NCBI GenBank assembly: GCA_036186865.1
Contig: AP025047.1
Coordinates: 22,909,815 to 22,973,814 of the forward strand
Direction: 5' to 3'
DNA: 64,000 bases
DNA from: Eustoma russellianum
Lineage: Eukaryota > Streptophyta > Magnoliopsida > Gentianales > Gentianaceae
Part shown: positions 21,901 to 32,679 of the stretch, piece by piece
Numbering within the stretch: the stretch's first letter is position 1
Layout: each line of letters starts with the position of its first letter
The notes under the pieces: model-generated
What the model saw: only the letters and a program-made list of their open reading frames with translations
Database searches by the model: none
Told to the model about the DNA's origin: nothing
Program-made: the position numbers and the translations under genes

Positions 21901-23604
21901 TTTTGTTGACAAAAGGTTTAAACGATCCTTGAAGATGATATAGCCCTTGCCTCTTTTTAGCTAAACCAATCATCCTCCAGGTCCTTTTGTCCTGAATGAT
22001 ACAAGCATCAGAATCAAAGAGAGCAGTAAGTTTCTTTGGCAGTGTGAGTTTACTGAGAGATAGAAGATTCAAAAAAGCAAGGAACGAAAAACACATCAGT
22101 TAGAACCAGATCATTAGTGATTCTAACTGTTCCAGTATCAACGATTTCTGTAAGATGATTATTTGGTAGCTTTACAAATGTAGATGAAAATGGTTTATAA
22201 GTAGAAAAGAGATGCAAATATGAATAGATATGATCCGTAGCTCCATAGTCTAAAATTCATGTATTAGAATTTTCACATGATGCATTACCTAAAAACTTAC
22301 CAGAGGTAGTGGTAGCTAGAGAAGACATTACAGCATGCTGTGTGTTGACACCATCTCCACCTCCTACACAATCCTTCATTCCTTTATCCTGATGCTCTCT
22401 CAACAAACTCATCAGCTGTGAGTATTGCTCTTGCGTTAGATAAGGACTCTGCTGCTGCACTATCTGTCCTCCATTTTCAAATACTCCTGTCTCCTCTATT
22501 TCCTGCAAACCATCTTGCATCAAACCATCAAAACATCCAAATACGTGATTTACATTACCTTTGGGCTTGTATCCAGCGGATATCCATGTTTTTTATAGCA
22601 TCTATCACCCGTGTGACCCAACATTTGGCAATACGTACACACAGGTGTCTTTGATTTATTAAAGTTTGACTTCACATTATTTCCTTTGTAGCCTCTACCC
22701 GCAGGTCTCAAATTAGACACAGATCTGTAGTATATCCATGAAGACTAGGTGGTCTTCCACTAGAATCGCCATACATTGGCATACAGCCAACGTTTAGCAC
22801 AGAGGATGGATTATTAACAAAGTGCGTCTGAGTGTTAGTATAATTGAGTTTCCTTTCCATTTTGAAGGCCATAGCAAATACAGTTTTAAGATCAGGCAAG
22901 GGAGAGGTTAACAGTACTTGTGACTTGACAGCTTCATAGTCATCGTTCAACTCTTTCAAGAATTTAATTACACAATCTTCTTCTATAAACTTCCTCATCT
23001 GACTTGAAACGTTACAGGTACACCTAGCACACACGCATTTCGGAATGGATCTCAAAACTAACAACTCTTTCCACAGCACCTTCAGTTTCGTATAATACTC
23101 AGTGACATAAGAATTCTTTTGTCTGACTGCATAGAATTCTTCCTGTAAATTTGACAGCCTAAATGCATCTGCATTATCATATCTAAACTTCAAATCATTC
23201 TATATATCAACAGCATGATCAAGCCAAATTATACTCTGTGCTATAGATGGAATAACCAAAATCAAAATCCAAGACGCAACCATATTGTTAGCTTTTGTCT
23301 AGATAGCATACCTTCTATCTCCTTCAGGAGGTTGAACAAGTGCACCATCAATCAAACCTACCTTGTTTTTGGATTCTAATGCTCTTCTGAAACTTCTGCT
23401 CCATCCATGATAGTTATGCTCATCAAGTAGAGGCTGCACCAATACGAGTGATGGACTATCACTCGGATGAATGTATAAAGGATCCTCTGTTGGATCAGCA
23501 TTCATGCCTTGATGATTATTGTAACTTCTTTCACCACAGTTATGATTGTTACGAGAAACAGGTGCGGGTGAATTGTTTGACATCATGAATGTACCAAATT
23601 TCAT
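18959..23604 (-). pseudogene. Copia-2 gag-pol polyprotein, decayed
   Basis: Gag starts at ATG 23604 and has the Retrotran_gag_3 signature SPSLVLVQPLLDEHNYHGWS. A second gag part is 23193-22708. The zinc knuckle CTYCQMLGHTGDRC lies near 22655-22600. Protease reads DYGATDHIYS near 22250, with Y in place of the usual S/T. GAG-pre-integrase is MLWHKRLGHM (about 21850). Integrase is TIVDDYSRYVWLYLMKSK and IIRTDNGKEF (21635-21327). RT is 20439-19837, with TWSLVPLP, GCRWVYKVKLNPDG, NNAFLHGELHEEIYM and YVDDIIVACS. RNase H is 19351-18959, with SWKAKKQTTVSRSSVEAEYR and ADMFTKALDS. Frameshifts and stops occur between nearly every block, so it is inactive. Confidence 0.9.
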
Positions 23605-23612
23605 ATATCAAC

Positions 23613-23624
23613 GCTCTGATACCA
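23613..23624 (-). other. Copia-2 primer-binding site
   Basis: TGGTATCAGAGC in element sense, complementary to the 3' end of initiator tRNA-Met, directly next to the 5' LTR. Confidence 0.9.
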
Positions 23625-24137
23625 TTTGAAATTTGTTGATCAAATACCGAAATCAAGAATACAATCAATCTAATTGATGTGAGGGAAGAAAAAGGAAAGG
23701 AATTCTTCAAATGAGGAAGAAGGACCAATCAGATGTTATTCCAAAAAATGTTTTGGATTATACAGCTTTGATCTGCAGCGCAAGCTGCTATATTTCAATT
23801 TACAAACATAAAATTACATTTATACCCTTAACTGCCTGTCCTCCTAATTCATCATTAAGGGTTTTCTTGTCATTTCTGCATATTTAAACTGCTTCCTGCG
23901 TCTGCCTTCGTCTTGCTCTCTGTAACCACCTGCCTGCTCCAGCCTACTGCATTTTCTCCTTCAGCAGATGCAGTTTTCAGTTGTAACCGCTACTTCTCTT
24001 CTTAACTGCCGGCTGTCTCTGCATCCTAACACCTTGAATTGCTAATGGCTGACTTAGCACCTCTCATCACGTGTCTTCTTCCTTAAGCCGTAGCCTTGCT
24101 CTATCGCTCTTTCTCTTCTTCCTCTTTAGCTTCAACA
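23625..24137 (-). repeat. Copia-2 5' LTR
   Basis: 513 bp, aligned throughout with 18434-18948. It is followed on the outside by the target duplication AATCA. Confidence 0.92.
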
Positions 24138-24142
24138 AATCA

Positions 24143-25063
24143 ATCAATCATCAATATGGGACGAGAACGAATTTTGAAATCTCAGTTCTCAATTCATCCT
24201 TTGTTACAGGGTTCTTGTTGTCCATCACTGGAACCATGGTGGTTAGTGACCGTATCACTGTGAACCCTTTTTGTCATTGTGTTGCTTGCTCACTGTGATT
24301 TCGGTTTTGAGTTATCATGATACCGACATTGCAGTTTTCACCATCCACAGAACAACCAAGATCCTAATGTGCATGACCAGCTTAACCACTGTGCCCATGT
24401 AATCTTCTGAGAAGCTACATGTACCAGTTTCTCTTTTCTACACGAACAAGTTCATTCATATGCCCTTTGTTCCCCCAATATCTTTGTCAAAATGTACAAG
24501 TTTTTGTAATCTTCTTGGCTCCTCAAGCAACAATTCGCATGTTCCTCCATTCAATCAATCAAACATACCTATTACGTTTCAACAGCAGTAAAAGCTATCA
24601 TTATGATCTGGAGAGAGTGAGCAACAGGCAAACAATACCTCTATCCCAAGGGATAGAGAGTTTGCTTCCAGTGAGACCTCTGGCTCTATAGGTATCTACA
24701 TAAATGATACAATAATCAGAATATGATGTGCTAGTGTGTTAGTGAGAGGATTCAGTAAATACAGATAGGAAGATTCCGATATTACAATAGTCATAAACGT
24801 GTATATGCACATATAATGCAAGACAAAGACAAAAACAAAATAAAAGCAAGAAAATGCAAATTCCACCTAAATCGTAGATAGTATATAAGTCCCTAAATAT
24901 ATTCTTAGGTGTCCATATATCATGCTTAAACCTCGTGAACCTTAACCCTCTGCCTCCATGAACTCATATCGTGGACGATGTCCTCAGAGGGGAATAAATC
25001 TAGTAGGCCATGTCTAATCCGTTCTTCCCATTGAATACATGAAAATCAACTCCCTAAAACAAT
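24143..25063. other. Intergenic DNA, no gene seen
   Basis: Spacer between Copia-2 and Copia-3. Open frames of 75-90 codons exist but match nothing I recognise. Confidence 0.55.
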
Positions 25064-25068
25064 GTGTA

Positions 25069-25304
25069 TGTTCAGACAGTATTTTCGAAGAAAAAACTGA
25101 GTATTTCATTCATACCTTTTGTCATACAATTAGTCCTACATTTATACTCCTTCTTCTATACCTAAATATAGTAAATACAATCAATCACAATCAATCAGTC
25201 ACTAATGCTGATTCCTAAATTACAGTTATTCCTAATTGTCAGAGATATGCTCATAATTTACACTAATTACAGGATCCGTTAATTATGGAGAGTATATTCT
25301 AACA
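25069..25304 (-). repeat. Copia-3 3' LTR
   Basis: 236 bp. The polypurine tract ACTTGAGGGGGAG lies at 25305-25317 immediately before it in element sense. Confidence 0.95.
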
Positions 25305-25317
25305 CTCCCCCTCAAGT

Positions 25318-28300
25318 TGAACAGTGGGGTCACTAATGTTCAACTTGCGCAATATGGATTCAAATATTCGGCCATTAACTGCCTTAGTCAAAATATCTGC
25401 ATGTTGATCCTCTGAGCGTACGTGCGGAAGAGAAATGATCCCATTATCAATTTTCTCTTTGACAAAATGTCAGTCAATCTCCACATGCTTAGTTCGATCA
25501 TGTTGAACTGGGTTTTCGGAAATACTGATAGACGCTTTATTGTCACACATCAAAACAGTCGGGCCAGTGACTGAAACACCCAGTTCTTTCAACAATTTCC
25601 GGATCTATAAGACTTCAGTAACACCTTTTACAATCCCACGGTATTCTTCCTCTGCACTAGAAAGTGCCACCATCTTTTGTTTCTTGCTACGTCAAGTGAC
25701 AACATTACCACCAACTAGAGTAAAGTACCCTGAAGTCGAACGTCGATCAACCTGATTCCCTGCCCAATCAGCATCTGTGTAGGCTTCAATATTTAGATGT
25801 CCATTATTCTTGAACAGCAATCTTCGACCTGGAGTTCCCTTCAAGTATCTCATGATTCTGAATACAGCCTCCAGATGTTTTTGTGGATAATGCATAAACT
25901 GGCTCACTGCTCTGACGGCATATGCGATATCCGGTCGCGTGTGAGCTAAATAGACGAGCTTTCCTACTAGCCGCTGGTACTGTTCACGATCTGTTGAAGG
26001 AGCTTCTTGTATCACGTCCATTTTATGATTCTGAATCATCGGAGTGTCTGCTGGTTTGGCATCTAGTAGACCTACTCCGGTTAGTAGGTCAAGGATATAT
26101 TTCCGTTGCGAGTTGTAAATGCCTGCTGTTGATCACAGAACTTCAATTCCCAAAATATACTTGAGTCCTCCAAGGTCCTTCATCTCGAATTGCGTGAACA
26201 AATAGTCCCTGAGACGAGAAATTTCATTGGAGTCATTACCAGTAATAATCATATCATCAACATAAATAATAAGACAAGTAACTAAACTCCCCTGTCGTTT
26301 GATGAATAAAGTGTGGTCCGCATTACTTTGCTGATATCCATCCTTTTTCATAGCTAATGTAAACCTACCAAACCACGCTCGTGGTGATTGTTTGAGTTCA
26401 TACAAAGCTCGATTGAGCTTGCAAACCTGTCAAGGAAAAAAAATCCTCTGAGAATCCAGGTGGTGGATCCATATATACTTCTTCCTTTAGGGTGCCATGG
26501 AGGAACGCGTTCTTCACATCAAACTGGTGCAAAGGCCAGTTTTCTGTAGTAGCTATGGCAAAGAGCACCCTAATCGTATCAATCCGGGCAACAGGGGAGA
26601 AAGTCTTCGGGTAATCTACTCCATACGTTTGTGTGTACCCCTTGGCAACTAGCCTTGCTTTGTGCCTTTCGATAGTTCCGTCAACTTTGTATTTTACTGT
26701 GAACACCCACCGGCATCCAACTGTTCGCTTTCCTGGAGGCAGCTGGCATCGTTCCCATGTCTCATTCCTTTTTAGTGCATCCATTTCCATTATCATAGCA
26801 TCCCTCCATTCTGATTGGCTGCATGCCTCTTCAACAGTTCGGGGAATTTTTTCTGAGCAAATTTTAGTGAAGAATACCCTTGCGGTATTACTCAGGTTTT
26901 TTCTTGATGTAGATATAGGGTACATGGTGGCTCGGGCTACCTTTGTGGGGGAATATCTATCAGGTGGGACTCCCCTGGTTTTCCGTGGTGGAAGTATCCG
27001 CCCCTGTTCTTCTGCACATGGGTTAGTATGATCCAGTTCTAGATAAGTAAGGTGGGGAGTATCAATTGGATCAGAATTGAAAATGTCAGGGGCGAAATGG
27101 GGAGAAGACAAAATTACTGGACCACCTGTGTCATCATGTATACTGTCTTTTACCTGTTGAGACATTCGGCTGAGGAGTATCACTAGCAGGTACCGGAATA
27201 GGGGTCATACCATCGGAGGGAGCTATAGTACAAGTGGGTTCAACTACTTGCCGTGTTGGGTCAGTTACAGGCCAAGATAGGTTAGGCAGCCAGTCACGGG
27301 ATCCGTCAGTAGTTATCTCCCCCTGAGCCCGAGATTGGGTGCCAAAGAAGAACTCGTTCTCAAGAAAGTCGCTGTTTAAGATAACATGAATCCGCCGAGT
27401 GCGGGGGTTATAACAGTGGTATCCCTTTTGGGTAGATGCATAGCCGACAAACATGCATTTTTCAGCACAAGGATCGAATTTATTTCTTTGTGTTTTGGAG
27501 ACATGGACAAAAACAGTACAACCAAAAATCTTTGGGGGTAAAGTGAGGAAAGAGGGGATCATGGTTTGGGTGGCTAAGGTATCGAGAGGTGTTTGATGAT
27601 TGAGAATAGCCATAGGTGGGTAAACGGTTACTAAGATATGTGGCTGTAGACACTGCCTCCGGCCAAAGATACCGTGGGACGGATGATTCTAACATCATGG
27701 CACAGGTCATTTCTAGAAGAGTTTGGTTTTTTCGTTCTGTCACCCCATTTTGTTCAGGTGTATCGGGGCAAGAGGTCTGGTGAATAATACCATGGTCACG
27801 AAAGAATTGTTGTACTGTTCCATCAAGGTATTCGCCCCCATTATCGGAACGTAAAATCGGATGATTGAATTATATTGAGTTCGAACCATTTTATAAAACT
27901 CAACAAATTTTGTAGCGACTTCGGATTTGTGTTTGAGAAATATAACTAGGCCATGTGAGAACAGTCATCAACGAATATAACAAAATATTTAAAACCAGAA
28001 GGTGTGGAATGTGGAGATGGACCCCAAACATCAGAATGTATTAATGAGAAAACTTTTGACACGTGTAATATTCAAACGATAAGTAGCCCTGGGTTGCTTA
28101 GACCGGAGGCAAATGTCACAAGTCAAAGGGGTAAAGTACTGGAAAATAAAGAGGGAAACAATTTCTGCAAATAACTAAAAGACGGATGCCCTAACCGACG
28201 ATGCCATAACCAAATTTGGCAAGTTACCGTCCCGGTGGCAAGAGGAGCTCCCATGTTGTACCACCGCATCTACGTAGTAAAGACCCCATTCTCAGTACCA

Positions 28301-30081
28301 CGACCAATGTTCGCCTGAGTACGAATGTCCTGCAAGAGACAAAAGGTAGGATACATGAGTACAACACAGTCAAGTTCTTTAGTAATTTGGCTATTGGATA
28401 GCAGTTTAGCGGAAAGTGAAGGGACAAGCGGGCAATTTTTAAGAGTAATATCGGGAGTAATGGCGATAGAGCCACTACTCTGTACTGGGATAAGTTCCCC
28501 ACTAGCTGTTTCAACATGAGTTTTGATAGGGGGGATTGAGTAGTGAGGTCGGTTGGGTCAAATGTCATGGTGTCTGTGGCGCCACAGTCGAAAATCCACT
28601 GAGGGCACGGTTTTTTAGTTGTACTCGAGAAGACATAAGGGGAATCAGATGTGTTTTGGGGGTAATCCGTCATTTGTTTGGTTAGAAGGGTGGAATTTGT
28701 AGTTTTGGAGGTTTGCTGGGGGCAAAGTTGGAATGCTGCAGAGTTATGGGCCGAACCTGTATTATTAGGAATTTTCTGGACCAAATTAACATTATGAGAA
28801 GAGTCCAGGGATGGCGGTAGCTTTTCCACAGAACCTGGGGACTGCGGGATAATATGGGAAGGGGCTAGTCCAGTAATTTTCGTAATATAAAGCTCAGAAT
28901 TGTTGGGGCTAGGGTTAGACCCCAGCCCCTTACCTCCTGCGGCAGGATTGTCTTCTTCATTGCTCTTGCGTCTGTCTGGAGTTTGGCCCCCTTCCATTTC
29001 CATCAATTCGCTGTTGCTAACTCCCTCTGTTGGAGTTCTGGCGACGGTAGCTTTGTTCCCTTGCTCGGTGGTGATACGTTTGTCTTCCCACCACTCCGGG
29101 TAACCGTAAATCTGAAAGCATGTCTCTTTATTGTGTCCTTTCTTTCCACAATGGTCACAGAGGAGAGAACTCTTATCTACCCGTGATGATAGAGTTCCTG
29201 AACGGTAGATTTTTGTCCCTGTTGCGCTGGGTGACTTCGGTCATTTCGTGGTCCCTGACCACGTCCGCGTCCGCTTGGTGGTTTCACCACCAAGCCTTGT
29301 CTTATGCCCAATGATGAGCCTGTCTCTGAGGGTCTGTGTTTCAATAGATCTGCCTGAGCTTCAGCCCGTTTGAACTCAAAATAGGCAGCTTCAACGTTGG
29401 GCAAAGGTGTTTTTTAAGTAGTTTTTTTTCTCTGTTTCAAACTTGTTCTCACAGCGATTAATAACTGATATAACCGAAATTCTTGCATCTTTTGATTATA
29501 TAATGAAATATCCTCTGGATATTTCATCGGGTTCGTGTCCAGTGTGTCGATCGATACCCAAATGTCTTGCAGGCTGTTCCAACAAGCCTCAAGAGTACCT
29601 TCTCCCTGCCTTATGTTGTTGGCTCTTCGGTGTAAATCAAATACCTGTAAGGAGTCCCCTCTGGAGCCATACGTTAGGGCCAGTCCATCCCAGAGTGATT
29701 TGGCCGTGGGTACCGTGAGACATTATTAATCATACTGCCATCTACATTTTGTAATATCCAGGTAAAGACTGAGTTGTCATCCTGTTCCCATCGAAAGAAC
29801 CTCGGGTCATTCGGTGGTGGTGGTGGGGGTACCCCCGTGAGATGGGATTGTCTTCCTCGTCCCAAGACGGCCCTGTAAATTACACGGGACCATAGTGAAT
29901 AATTGTTGCCTGTGAGTTTAACTGTGATATGGAGATTTTCAGGTAATGGTACGGATGATGGACTTTGGGAGCTGAGGCTGTCTTTGAGAATTTGAGCTAC
30001 TTGGATGGCCAAATCTCCAGGGATGGTACTGGGCAAAGATTCAGGTTTTGGGTTTTGTGGATCTCGTTCAGGTTCTGACAT
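25318..30081 (-). pseudogene. Copia-3 gag-pol polyprotein, interrupted
   Basis: Gag starts at ATG 30081 (MSEPERDPQNPKPESLPST) with the Retrotran_gag_3 core ITVKLTGNNYSLWSRVIYRA. The zinc knuckle CDHCGKKGHNKETC, then FQIYGYPEWWED, lies near 29160-29095. Protease is WIFDCGATDTMTFDP near 28600. Integrase remnants are 28150-27480, with MTERKNQTLLEM. RT is 27183-26133, with TWERCQLPPGKRTVGCRWVF, KNAFLHGTLKEEVYM and YVDDMIITGND. RNase H is 26039-25318, with AYTDADWAGNQVDRRSTSGY. Frames break near 29670, 29170, 28220, 27740, 27150, 26400, 26120 and 25690. Enough is intact to show a recently inserted but defective copy. Confidence 0.92.
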
Positions 30082-30274
30082 GTTTGATATTTGTATGTAT
30101 GTATTGCAATGAGGACAAACTCAGATTGTCTAAGCAATGATCAAAGCCAACTGGCCGAAGAAAGGGTATGTCTGCCGGATATTGGTCGGAAAGGTATATA
30201 AAGGCAGTGATGAGACTTTCTCTGAGCCTATACTCAAAGATCTCACACTCAGTGGGTAAAAAGACGATCGTACT

Positions 30275-30286
30275 GCTCTGATACCA
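30275..30286 (-). other. Copia-3 primer-binding site
   Basis: TGGTATCAGAGC in element sense, abutting the 5' LTR with no spacer. Confidence 0.95.
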
Positions 30287-30519
30287 TGTTCAGACAGTAT
30301 TTTCGAAGAAAAAACTGAGTATTTCATTCATACCTTTTGTCATACAATTAGTCCTACATTTATACTCCTTCTATACCTAAATATGGTAAATACAATCAAT
30401 CACAATCAATCAGTCACTAATGCTGATTCCTAAATTACAGTTATTCCTAATTGTCAGAGATATGCTCATAATTTACACTAATTACAGGATCCGTTAATTA
30501 TGGAGAGTATATTCTAACA
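30287..30519 (-). repeat. Copia-3 5' LTR
   Basis: 233 bp, near-identical to 25069-25304. Confidence 0.95.
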
Positions 30520-30524
30520 GTGTA

Positions 30525-31250
30525 TTTATTCAAAAGCTCTCCGCCAAATCATCAAAAGTCTTACTCTCGAACTTTTATTCTCACTTGTCTATATCGTGTT
30601 AAGTAAGAGTTCATTTTGTTTATAAAAGAACAAGAGAAAGAACCCTTTACAAATGGGTCGTTTTTTTTTTTTTTTGGGAAAAAGCAAATCTGAACAAAAA
30701 ATCTGAGCAGATGTCACTGTGGCTGCATATCCTGTTGAATCTGATTGTCAAGCATTTTTTGCCTGTTGCATGTGGGTAAACGAATCCTTCTCCATAATCT
30801 TCAGTTACTACTATAATACTTTTGGATCAGTTGGCACTTGTCACCACCCAACTGGATATTAGAAAAAGTATATACACACACACACACTCAAGACCTCCTC
30901 CTTCTGAACCACCCTCAACCCCCCCCCCCCCCAATCCTCTACCTGTGGCCATTCAACCTCAAAGGGCTGGTAGTTCTGATTGGTTGCAAATACATCGTAT
31001 GTAAAGATATTAGAATCTTTGACTTGTCCAAAAGGCATAATACAGTTTAGGCCTTTTGATGCATACAATAATTATGCAGACAACCCATGTTATTGAGTTT
31101 ATTAGATTCTCCAATTTGTGATTTATGCACCTTCAATGTACTTCCCTCATTATGTACTAATCTGCCTAGTTCTTTTTTTCCCTCCCCGTCTTTTTGTTTT
31201 CCTTTCCCCCCTAAATTAACGAATTTTCTTATTGCCATTAAAATATCAGG
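30525..31250. other. Intergenic DNA, no gene seen
   Basis: Contains a T run at 30661-30675, a (CA)n tract at 30876-30888 and a C run near 30919-30932. No supported gene. Confidence 0.6.
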
Positions 31251-31267
31251 TTATCAATCTTAATAAC

Positions 31268-31543
31268 ATTGTTTTCATTTCTAATGGAGTCAATGACACA
31301 CTCTTCCTTGACTTTGGAATATGATGAAATAGAACAAAATGACTCACTAGATTGATTATGCTTCTTATATTGTGAAGTAGCAGTTGCTTCACACAGCTTG
31401 ACGCAATTTTTATTACGGGTCATCAGGAAACAACCTCTGTGTGTTTCTAACACATGGGTATGGTTACGTACATCCGATCCCTTATACCCCGCCATATGCG
31501 GGAACCTCTAAGGCAATAGGGTAATGTTGTTGTAGTGTTGTGA
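31268..31543 (+). mobile_element. SINE-like retroposon with 17-bp target duplication
   Basis: A 276-bp insertion flanked by a perfect 17-bp direct repeat TTATCAATCTTAATAAC (31251-31267 and 31544-31560). The 3' half (from about 31416) reads GGGTCATCAGGAAACAACCTC, split here as GGGTCATCAGG and AAACAACCTC, then TACGTACATCCGATCCC, TACCCCGCCATATGCGGG and GGTAATGTTGTTG. This matches the type of 3' end known from plant tRNA-derived SINEs such as Au and TS. The 5' half shows no clear A or B box, so it may be diverged or chimeric. Confidence 0.65.
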
Positions 31544-31560
31544 TTATCAATCTTAATAAC

Positions 31561-32261
31561 GTGTTAGTTTTATATATCTTGAATCTCTTGATATTACACA
31601 AGAAAAAGAACCAGGATTTATAAGAGGTAATCTGTTGAAAAAAATGTTGATTTGAAATAATTGGAAGGAAATGATAATATATCATCCATACAAACTCATA
31701 AGAAAAATATGAAATTTGAGAATCATAGATCTAACCTACTCTTATGAGGCTGTTGGAGTTAAATTAAACCATATTTAAAAGAATTGGTATAGTTTCATAT
31801 GGGTATAAGTGACAATTAGCATGAATATGGCTCCACACGCTCTCGATAAAGTTCTAAGTCATTTTTTTCTTCTTTTTTTTTTATCTCCTCTATATTTTCA
31901 CCGCATGAACGAAATAAATTTTGCAAAAATTAAAAGCGAGATATCTGATATTAAAGGGAGCATTACATAGATTGGAATAAATATCATACAAAAATTTACT
32001 GCTATATATATATTGATTTTTTATAAAAATTTATTGCATCATACAATTTAAATTAAATTAGCAAAGAGTCATTCTTGATTGTTGAGATTAGTATTCAAAA
32101 TAAATCATAATTACGTAAAACAAATAACTGAAAGTAAATTGCACGCACAATTAGTAACACAGCTCGATGACAATCCATCTACTTCTGCAAGACCTTGTCC
32201 AGAAAAATGTTATTCACTATTTAAATGAAAACAATTATACAAAAAATAGACAGTGTTAAGA
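31561..32261. other. Intergenic DNA, no gene seen
   Basis: Very AT-rich. Short open frames are not supported. Confidence 0.6.
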
Positions 32262-32266
32262 GTAGA

Positions 32267-32480
32267 TATTGTGATATGATTGTGATATGATATGATAGTA
32301 ACCAACTTGTAGATAATATTCTTATTTGTAGATAAGATGCTAACTGCTTGATAGATAAGATTGTAGATGATATTTACCCTTAATTGTAGAAGTAGTAGGT
32401 TACACACTTCCTCCTATATGTACGTGCATCTTTTGCATTCTTAGAATATACAGAAATATTATGTCTCAAATATTTCTTCA
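32267..32480 (+). repeat. Copia-4 5' LTR
   Basis: 214 bp, TATTGTGATATG to ATATTTCTTCA. Confidence 0.93.
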
Positions 32481-32491
32481 TGGTATCAGAG
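32481..32491 (+). other. Copia-4 primer-binding site
   Basis: TGGTATCAGAG directly after the LTR; complementary to the 3' end of initiator tRNA-Met. Confidence 0.9.
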
Positions 32492-32679
32492 AAAAATTCG
32501 ATCCAATCGTGATATTCTCTTTATTCTTTCGGCGGACGTTTTGCTTTTCTTCGTTTTTCGGTTGCAAAGTCGACAAATTTGTCACTGCCGACTTTCACAT
32601 ATTTTTTTGCCTTCAACATCGACTACAGCACGTTGATATTCTCACTCCTTTCTCCAGTTCATTTTGTCAAAAGTAATCC

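Larger units (their letters stand above)
18434..24137 (-). mobile_element. Copia-2, full-length LTR retrotransposon
   Basis: A 5.7-kb Copia element on the minus strand. LTRs are 18434-18948 and 23625-24137, and the target duplication AATCA is at 18429-18433 and 24138-24142. The outer LTR edge is uncertain by two bases because the inner copy reads TT where the outer reads TG. The PBS matches initiator tRNA-Met and a GAGGGGGG tract precedes the 3' LTR. The LTRs differ by a few percent. The coding region is broken. Confidence 0.92.
25069..30519 (-). mobile_element. Copia-3, full-length LTR retrotransposon
   Basis: A 5.45-kb Copia element on the minus strand. Short LTRs (25069-25304 and 30287-30519) run TGTTAGAATA to CTGAACA in element sense, and the target duplication GTGTA is at 25064-25068 and 30520-30524. 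The LTRs differ by a 3-base indel and about one or two substitutions, so insertion is recent. Both priming sites are intact, but the frame is interrupted. Confidence 0.95.
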
